From the NCBI GenBank assembly GCA_934293835.1, contig CAKQZO010000080.1, positions 1-6,975 on the forward strand: 6,975 nt of DNA. The letters are read 5' to 3'. The notes below the pieces were generated by a model. It was not told where the DNA came from, searched no databases, and worked only from the letters and a program-made list of their open reading frames with translations. The position numbers and the translations under genes were made by a program. Positions within the stretch are counted from its first letter, which is position 1, and each line of letters begins with the position of its first letter. This document shows positions 1 through 3,542 of the stretch, one piece after another. Origin of the DNA: an uncultured Lacticaseibacillus sp. GTDB taxonomy: Bacteria; Bacillota; Bacilli; Lactobacillales; Lactobacillaceae.

Positions 1-694
1 CGGCGATCGTGGCCGCTTCGCCCGCCTGCGACAGCGCCAATGCAACCAATTTCTTGACCGCCTTGGCCTCAGAACGCACCTTGGCGACACTTTGCACCTC
101 ACCTTGGGCATCGACCGTCAATAATGGCTTGATCGCCAACGCCGTTCCGACCACCGAGGCCACCTTGCCGATTCGCCCACCTGCTTGCAGATAATGTAGC
201 GTCGGCACGTACAAAAACACGTGGCTCTTGGCAATCGAGGCTTGCACCTTGGCCAACACCTCAACAAAATCTGTGCCCGCATCGATCAGCCGCAGGGCAT
301 AGGCCGCGAGCAACCCGGTGCCGATTCCTGCACTCTTAGAATCCAGCACCATGACCGCACCTTCAGGAAACTCGCTGGCGGCCAAGCGGAACCCTTGATA
401 GGTCGCCGATAAGGCGCTGGAGATGGTGAGTCCCAACACCTTCGTGTAGCCCGCATCGAATAAGCCCTGCAAGGCCTGTAACACCGCTTCTGGCGCGGGG
501 CTGGCGGTTTGCGGCAGATTGTCCGGGGCCAACCGCGCATAGAACTCATCGGGCGTTAACGTCACCCCGTCGAGATAATCCTGACCATTCTGGCGGACAT
601 TCAACGGCACCACCACGACGTTCTCGTGGCTTGCCAGCAATACCGCCGGCACATCGGCCCCTGAATCGACGATCAATGCAATCTTATCGGTCAT
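1..694 (-). CDS. DegV family protein (FakB-type fatty-acid-binding protein), C-terminus cut by window edge
   Basis: DegV proteins bind one fatty acid molecule. The FakB members present it to the kinase FakA for phosphorylation to acyl-phosphate, which feeds phospholipid synthesis from exogenous fatty acids. They are cytosolic. The 231 residues visible (family about 280) begin MTDKIALIVDSGADVP, the usual N-terminal strand with the DSxxD motif (10-14). TASP (63-66) matches the TSxPSP loop, and ISSALSATYQ (91-100) matches the SSxLSGTYQ ligand-carboxylate loop. VPTLHYLQAGGRIGK (163-177) is the family's strongest signature. The start is the ATG preceded by AGGAGG at 5 nt, with a promoter just upstream. 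The gene is monocistronic at its 5' side because a terminator separates it from the YxeA-family gene. Lactobacilli carry several degV paralogs, so the specific lipid and paralog are unknown. The family call is firm; the FakB role is inferred. Confidence 0.93.
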   Translation of the reverse strand, partial: MTDKIALIVDSGADVPAVLLASHENVVVVPLNVRQNGQDYLDGVTLTPDEFYARLAPDNLPQTASPAPEAVLQALQGLFDAGYTKVLGLTISSALSATYQGFRLAASEFPEGAVMVLDSKSAGIGTGLLAAYALRLIDAGTDFVEVLAKVQASIAKSHVFLYVPTLHYLQAGGRIGKVASVVGTALAIKPLLTVDAQGEVQSVAKVRSEAKAVKKLVALALSQAGEAATIA

Positions 695-722
695 AATTCC
701 CTCCTGATTCGTGGTTAAGACG

Positions 723-751
723 AGCATACCCATTTTTACGCATTTTGTAAA
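723..751 (-). promoter_or_regulatory. Predicted sigma-A promoter of the degV-family gene
   Basis: On the minus strand TTTACA (746-751) and TATGCT (723-728) are separated by exactly 17 bp. The start of transcription would fall near 716, giving a leader of about 22 nt before the ATG at 694. The AGGAGG ribosome binding site is at 700-705. Its place downstream of a terminator supports an independent transcription unit. Confidence 0.6.
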
Positions 752-827
752 TGGCATGAATCAATTTTAACGCTTCTGTCGAAACGGAAACGGCTTTTGA
801 AACGTCACATCACTGGAATATTCAGGT

Positions 828-862
828 AAAAAAACGAGGCTGTGACTTTTGTCACAACCCCG
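828..862 (-). terminator. Intrinsic terminator after the YxeA-family gene
   Basis: In minus-strand RNA a 12-bp stem (arms 851-862 and 835-846, with two G-U pairs) closes an AAAA tetraloop (847-850). It is followed at once by seven uridines (828-834). It lies 5 nt beyond the stop codon at 868-870. There is no matching U-tract on the plus strand, so it acts in one direction only. Confidence 0.92.
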
Positions 863-867
863 ACAGG

Positions 868-1245
868 TTAATTTTGCAAAGCGCTGAACGCCTTTTGTGG
901 GACCGCCTGCGCTGCAACAGCCGCGTATGTTTCGACGTAGGCGCCTTTGTTCTTGATGGCTAAGTATTTGCCTACCACAAATTTTTTCATCCCCATGAAC
1001 TCGATTGGACGCGTGTTGCCGTTAGCATCCACGGCGGTTTGCACGTAAATCGGGGCCCCATGATCATCCAAACGCGTTGGCGTCGTCGTTTTGACATACA
1101 CCGTTCCGCGGGTAACCAAAGGATTAAGCGAGTCGGCCACCGCCGCCATTGGGGAATGGCTTTGGCGCGTTGCTAACTTCGCGCCGCCAGCAACCAGCCC
1201 CACCAGCACCACGAGCAACCCGATAAATCCTAGCACTTTTTTCAT
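868..1245 (-). CDS. YxeA family (DUF1093) small exported or membrane-anchored protein
   Basis: This is a 125-residue protein. Residues 1-3 (MKK) and a hydrophobic run at about 4-22 (VLGFIGLLVVLVGLVAGG) form a signal peptide or single membrane anchor. There is no lipobox cysteine. The rest should lie outside the membrane and matches the YxeA/DUF1093 pattern: GTVYVKTTTP (47-56), PIYVQTAVDANG (65-76), IEFMGMKKFVVGKYLAIKNKG (81-101), then an alanine-rich segment and VPQKAFSAL (116-123). The start at 1245 has GGAGGG (1252-1257) at 6 nt spacing. An upstream in-frame ATG at 1368 lies inside the preceding gene and has no ribosome binding site. The function of the family is unknown. It sits 85 nt downstream of two DUF1048 genes and may share their transcript or use a promoter in the gap. 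Confidence 0.82.
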   Translation of the reverse strand: MKKVLGFIGLLVVLVGLVAGGAKLATRQSHSPMAAVADSLNPLVTRGTVYVKTTTPTRLDDHGAPIYVQTAVDANGNTRPIEFMGMKKFVVGKYLAIKNKGAYVETYAAVAAQAVPQKAFSALQN

Positions 1246-1270
1246 CTGAATCCCTCCCTCAACGAGATTC

Positions 1271-1279
1271 AGCATAGCA
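1271..1279 (-). promoter_or_regulatory. Possible extended -10 element for the YxeA-family gene
   Basis: The 85-nt gap upstream of the gene contains TGC followed by TATGCT on the minus strand, an extended -10 sequence. It would start RNA near 1264, about 19 nt before the ATG. The hexamer 17 bp further upstream (TGCGCA) is a poor -35. The gene may be transcribed separately from the DUF1048 pair, but this is weak evidence. Confidence 0.35.
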
Positions 1280-1321
1280 TCGTGCCCCGCACTTGCGCAT
1301 GTGGCCGGCGGTCGACTTTGA

Positions 1322-1341
1322 GCTCCGTCGTTAGACGGAGC
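1322..1341 (-). other. Perfect 8-bp hairpin with the stop codon of the second DUF1048 gene in its loop
   Basis: In minus-strand RNA GCUCCGUC pairs perfectly with GACGGAGC around the four-base loop UAAC, whose first three bases are the UAA stop (1331-1333). There is no U-tract after the stem on either strand, so it does not read as an intrinsic terminator. It lies at the boundary between the DUF1048 pair and the YxeA-family gene. It could protect or process the mRNA there; that is inference. Confidence 0.55.
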
Positions 1342-1594
1342 CCAAAAAGCCATCGGCGAACTCGGCAACGTCTGCGCCTGTGATCGCTAACACATCAGCC
1401 TGGCGTGCAGCGCCTGCCTCTAACAATGCCACCAAGTCTTCAAACGCGGTGGTGGTCAAGGTCGCAGGCGTGATTGCCGTCACCTTGAACCAATATTTCT
1501 GGACAGCGCGATACACGATTTGATAATCAGCAGGCAACGCCTGCACCCGGGCCTGCAACGCACGCCATTCACGCTTGGAATCAAGCACGCTCAT
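1331..1594 (-). CDS. DUF1048 family protein, short second copy
   Basis: This is an 87-residue, probably all-helical cytosolic protein of unknown function. It shares with the gene just upstream the motif ALPADYQ (19-25) and the layout of the DUF1048 family: an N-terminal helix (REWRALQARVQ), ALPADYQIVYRAVQKYWF, then FEDLVALLEAGAARQADVLAITGADVAEFADGFL. Compared with its neighbour it ends right after the last of these helices and lacks the C-terminal segment with WRQKLN. The start at 1594 lies 4 nt after the upstream stop. Its ribosome binding site GGAGGTGA is embedded in the last codons and stop of that gene, so the two are probably translationally coupled. The last codons form one arm of a hairpin around the stop. 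The family call rests on motif resemblance and the PadR context. Confidence 0.78.
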   Translation of the reverse strand: MSVLDSKREWRALQARVQALPADYQIVYRAVQKYWFKVTAITPATLTTTAFEDLVALLEAGAARQADVLAITGADVAEFADGFLGSV

Positions 1595-1598
1595 CGCT

Positions 1599-1955
1599 TC
1601 ACCTCCCTAGTTGCCGATGGACATCGGCATTCAGCTTCTGCCGCCAGCGTTCACGCGGGCTGATCACCCCTGATTCCCGGGACACATCGGCAACGAACGC
1701 CGCCAGATCAGTTCCCAATGCTGCCTCAACGCTCAAGCCAACATCTGCGGTTTCCACCATCAGCGCGCTGATGCCGTCCAACACCGGCATCAAATCCCGG
1801 CCGCTGAAGCTCCCGCCGTTGACCCCGCACCATACCTGTTGGCCGATTACCTGCCAAGCCGCCTGGTAATCCGCCGGTAGCGCCGCGATGCGTTGGTCGA
1901 AGGCGTGCATCTGCTGATTCATATCGCTGCCGGTGATCACTTCCCACCAAGTCAT
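1599..1955 (-). CDS. DUF1048 family protein, full-length first copy
   Basis: This is a 118-residue protein of unknown function, predicted helical and cytosolic, with no membrane segment. Key stretches are MTWWEVITGS (1-10), FDQRIAALPADYQAAWQVIGQQVW (19-42, the family core), GISALMVETADVGLSVEAALGTDLAAFVADV (61-91) and the C-terminal RERWRQKLNADV. The start at 1955 overlaps the padR stop as ATGA and has AGGAG (1963-1967) at 7 nt. An internal ATG at residue 12 has no good ribosome binding site, and the N-terminus matches the family, so the long form is preferred. DUF1048 genes commonly follow a padR gene in Firmicutes. Co-production with the regulator suggests that the protein works in the response PadR controls, possibly by contacting it; this is inference. 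Confidence 0.82.
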   Translation of the reverse strand: MTWWEVITGSDMNQQMHAFDQRIAALPADYQAAWQVIGQQVWCGVNGGSFSGRDLMPVLDGISALMVETADVGLSVEAALGTDLAAFVADVSRESGVISPRERWRQKLNADVHRQLGR

Positions 1956-2284
1956 TGGTTCTCTCCTTCTTGCTGCAACTGCTCAAGCGTGCGCACCAAA
2001 AAATGCCATTTTTGCCAAAACGTCGCCAAGTATGCGCGTCCGTCAGCGTTCAACGTGTAAAATTTGCGCGGCGGCCCGACCGTCGATTTGCGTCTGGCCA
2101 CATTCAGCAAGCCCTTCTTCTCCAGGCGCAACAATAACGTGTAAACCGTGCCTTCGACGATGTCTTCAAACCCGCGGGCGACTAGGTCCTGGGTAATCTC
2201 ATAGCCATAAGTTTCACCCAAGCTGATGCGCTGAAGGACGATGCCTTCAAGCGATCCCTTGAGCAGCTCCGTTAATCCCTGCAT
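1952..2284 (-). CDS. PadR family transcriptional regulator
   Basis: This is a 110-residue DNA-binding repressor of the short PadR class (winged helix followed by one dimerisation helix). The N-terminal half carries the family pattern: LLKGSLEGIVLQRISLGETY, then GYEITQDLVARGF, the recognition region EGTVYTLLLRLEKKGLL, and the wing SxxGPPRKFYTLNADGRAYL. The C-terminal helix is WQKWHFLVRTLEQLQQEGEN. PadR-type proteins usually repress their own operon and respond to phenolics, drugs or cell-envelope stress; the inducer here is unknown. The ATG at 2284 is chosen because AGGAG (2291-2295) is 6 nt away, while the alternative GTG at 2287 leaves only 3 nt. The stop overlaps the next start (ATGA). It is the first gene of an operon with two DUF1048 genes, under a near-consensus promoter overlapped by an inverted repeat. 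Confidence 0.93.
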   Translation of the reverse strand: MQGLTELLKGSLEGIVLQRISLGETYGYEITQDLVARGFEDIVEGTVYTLLLRLEKKGLLNVARRKSTVGPPRKFYTLNADGRAYLATFWQKWHFLVRTLEQLQQEGENQ

Positions 2285-2306
2285 CACGATCTCCTAAGTC
2301 TTGTTA

Positions 2307-2335
2307 GGTACTGGTACATTGTAGTAGTGAGTACC
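2307..2335. promoter_or_regulatory. Candidate PadR operator overlapping the padR promoter
   Basis: GGTACT (2307-2312) and AGTACC (2330-2335) are perfect inverted 6-bp arms centred on the -10 box at 2318-2323. An extra GGTAC at 2313-2317 gives a second possible arm. PadR dimers bind inverted repeats in their own promoters, often with TAC/GTA cores, so this is a plausible autorepression site. The exact operator is not proven by sequence alone. Confidence 0.45.
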
Positions 2336-2346
2336 CGCGTTGTCAA
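2318..2346 (-). promoter_or_regulatory. Strong sigma-A promoter of the padR-DUF1048 operon
   Basis: On the minus strand TTGACA (2341-2346), a 17-bp spacer and TACAAT (2318-2323) form a near-consensus promoter. RNA would begin near 2311, about 27 nt before the padR ATG. The -35 lies only 7 bp past the U-tract of the upstream cupin terminator, so the two units are tightly packed. Confidence 0.85.
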
Positions 2347-2353
2347 CGCCAAC

Positions 2354-2392
2354 AAAAAACACCGAGCTGTCGTCACAGACATTTGCTCGGTG
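2354..2392 (-). terminator. Intrinsic terminator after the cupin gene
   Basis: In minus-strand RNA CACCGAGC (2385-2392) pairs with GCUCGGUG (2360-2367). An inner UGUC/GACA stem extends the hairpin, and six uridines follow (2354-2359). It begins 11 nt after the cupin stop codon. It insulates the padR promoter immediately downstream. Confidence 0.9.
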
Positions 2393-2403
2393 CCACTTGC
2401 TGA

Positions 2404-2703
2404 TTATTGGGCCAAGACGCCGTGGACAACCATGACCTCGCCATCTTGTTCTGGTGCTTCCAGCCAGTGAAATTCCCCTGGCGCCATCACGATCGCTTGG
2501 CCAGGCTCTAGCCGGGTTTTTTCGTCATCGGTGTGAAAGACGATGGCGCCTTTGATCGCCACGACCGTCACCGTCATCAATGACCGGTGGCGCTTGATCT
2601 CAGTGCCTTGAGGAATCACTAGCCGGACAATGCTTAAGTGCCGTTGCGACAACATCCGATCCGGGCCTTGGGTGACACTTGAATCTGGGTTCAAAATTTG
2701 CAT
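2404..2703 (-). CDS. Small single-domain cupin protein
   Basis: This is a 99-residue beta-barrel protein, cytosolic, with no signal. The first cupin motif region is VIPQGTEIKRHRSLMTVTVVAIKGAIVF (29-56) and the second is LEPGQAIVMAPGEFHWLEA (65-83). Usual cupin metal ligands are HxH and Glu in motif 1 and His in motif 2. Here only H39 and H79 are clear: S41 replaces the second His, and no Glu sits at the expected place. Metal binding may therefore be weak or absent, and a sensing or sugar-binding role is as likely as an enzyme. The ATG at 2703 has AGAGGA (2710-2715) at 6 nt. An in-frame ATG at 2721 would lie about 6 nt from the predicted transcript start and lacks a ribosome binding site. It is monocistronic: TATAAT box upstream, terminator downstream. 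Substrate unknown. Confidence 0.82.
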   Translation of the reverse strand: MQILNPDSSVTQGPDRMLSQRHLSIVRLVIPQGTEIKRHRSLMTVTVVAIKGAIVFHTDDEKTRLEPGQAIVMAPGEFHWLEAPEQDGEVMVVHGVLAQ

Positions 2704-2733
2704 AACGCGTCCTCTTTTCAAGATGATGTCTAC

Positions 2734-2739
2734 ATTATA
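2734..2739 (-). promoter_or_regulatory. -10 box (TATAAT) of the cupin gene
   Basis: A perfect TATAAT on the minus strand would place the transcript start near 2727, about 24 nt before the ATG at 2703. No good -35 hexamer is present at 16-18 bp (CTAGAG or TAGAGA). The spacer instead holds a direct repeat, so activator dependence is possible. Confidence 0.5.
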
Positions 2740-2754
2740 CCGTTGCCACCGTTG
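2740..2754. repeat. Short direct repeat in the cupin promoter spacer
   Basis: CCGTTG occurs twice (2740-2745 and 2749-2754), separated by CCA, directly next to the TATAAT box and filling most of the -10/-35 spacer. A 9-bp period can suit a regulator bound on one face of the helix, but a repeat this short can also arise by chance. Confidence 0.35.
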
Positions 2755-2787
2755 TCTCTAGATATCCTCATTGTATTGCCATTGTGT

Positions 2788-3183
2788 TTAGCAGCTGACA
2801 CCAGCAACCGTCAACCCCTTGCCGAAGGCTGCCAAGACTTCTTGCCCATCAGCGATCAAGAGGCTGTCGTCGAATGTCTGGGCATGGTCTTTGAGCCGAA
2901 TCTGATGGTTGCGGAAGTCTAATTCCAAGCCGGCTTCCAAGAACAGTAAATCATAATCAGACGTGTACAGGTGAATCCCTGCCGCATTGGTCAACGCAAC
3001 AGGATAATCCGGATCAGGCGCATCAGTCACAATCAGCGTGAACTTGGAGCCGATCGTGCACGCCCCACCTTGTAGCGAATACTTCCCCCCACCATCATCA
3101 GCGATCAAAATCAACGTTTTATCTGCCAACTGCTTGTGCTGTAACAATTCAACGAACGCCTTGGTCAACGTAATTTCTGCCAT
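2788..3183 (-). CDS. Iron-sulfur cluster biosynthesis family (HesB/A-type fold) protein
   Basis: This is a 131-residue cytosolic protein resembling the lactobacillar 'iron-sulfur cluster biosynthesis family' proteins (PF01521-like). It has a start ITLTKAFVELLQ, a central LILIADDGGGKYSLQGGACT (24-43), FTLIVTD (48-54), then GIHLYTSDYDLLFLEAGLELDF (69-90) and RLKDHAQTFDDSLLI. True A-type carriers use one central Cys plus a C-terminal Cys-x-Cys. Here the only cysteines are C42 and the last residue C131, so conventional Fe-S carriage is doubtful. The start at 3183 follows AAGGAAGGTGA. I see no clear promoter and no terminator after it. It may be expressed partly by readthrough from the PspC-domain gene upstream. 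The fold assignment is from pattern memory; the biochemical role is unknown. Confidence 0.7.
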   Translation of the reverse strand: MAEITLTKAFVELLQHKQLADKTLILIADDGGGKYSLQGGACTIGSKFTLIVTDAPDPDYPVALTNAAGIHLYTSDYDLLFLEAGLELDFRNHQIRLKDHAQTFDDSLLIADGQEVLAAFGKGLTVAGVSC

Positions 3184-3237
3184 GATTAATCACCTTCCTT
3201 GGATTCAGTTTCGCACAACTCAATCTTTCACACAATC

Positions 3238-3263
3238 AAAAAAGCGGCCGGCGACAGCCGACC
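3238..3263 (-). terminator. Intrinsic terminator after the PspC-domain gene
   Basis: In minus-strand RNA GGUCGGC (3257-3263) pairs with GCCGGCC (3246-3252), with one G-U pair, around a UGUC loop. GC and then six uridines (3238-3243) follow. It starts 8 nt past the stop codon at 3272-3274. Confidence 0.85.
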
Positions 3264-3271
3264 ACAAGAAA

Positions 3272-3439
3272 TTAGTCATTTGGCATCAAGAACAATAATG
3301 CCAGGTAGACCCAAAACAACACGCCACCGCCAAAAACGAACAGCAACCGCACCCAAATCGAATTGATGCCCAGGCTTTCTGCTAACCCACCACAGACGCC
3401 GCTGATGATTCGATCATCATGTGACCTTCGCAATCGCAT
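3272..3439 (-). CDS. PspC-domain small membrane protein
   Basis: This is a 55-residue protein, short enough to be missed by common length cut-offs. The N-terminus MRLRRSHDDRIISGVCGGLAE (1-21) is the PspC signature: a basic start, then the conserved SGVCGGLAEYLGI-type motif, here SGVCGGLAESLGI (13-25). SIWVRLLFVF (27-36) and a hydrophobic segment GGGVLFWVYLALLFLMP (37-53) follow, forming the single membrane span. PspC-domain proteins act in envelope-stress responses. In Firmicutes, stand-alone copies are common in lactobacilli and often belong to LiaR-type regulons. The ATG at 3439 has GGGAGG at 7 nt spacing, and the reading frame ends in TAA at 3274-3272, directly before a terminator. A weak -10 (TATGTT) lies upstream at about 3454, without a good -35. 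It may also be read through from pepN, 103 nt upstream. Confidence 0.88.
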   Translation of the reverse strand: MRLRRSHDDRIISGVCGGLAESLGINSIWVRLLFVFGGGVLFWVYLALLFLMPND

Positions 3440-3542
3440 CTCAATTCCTCCCTGTCTTTAACATACCTCTAGTCTATCTGCTTCACCGCCGATTGCCGTC
3501 GTGCGGTAAGCGGATTTTCCCGTCAGTCGCAAGGCTGAAATT

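Noticed and set aside
286..549. An 87-codon minus-strand frame rich in Arg, Pro and Cys.
   Set aside because: It is an out-of-frame shadow of the DegV-family gene, whose own frame carries all family motifs.
1246..1368. Longer N-terminus for the YxeA-family protein starting at 1368 or 1275.
   Set aside because: The extra residues overlap the DUF1048 gene, have no ribosome binding site and are not signal-peptide-like. The MKK start at 1245 has a strong GGAGGG and begins the hydrophobic segment.
1933..2196. Plus-strand frames of 60-87 codons opposite padR and DUF1048.
   Set aside because: They are antisense to genes with clear family motifs, have low-complexity basic composition and no promoter or ribosome binding site.
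3038..3298. An 86-codon plus-strand frame across the Fe-S-like gene start and the upstream terminator.
   Set aside because: It runs through a terminator hairpin and a promoter-type gap on the other strand and has no coding signature.
3440..3542. A pepN terminator in the gap after its stop.
   Set aside because: A bulged hairpin can be drawn (CCGC-A-CGA with TCG-GCGG) but no U-run follows it, so it does not meet the pattern of an intrinsic terminator.
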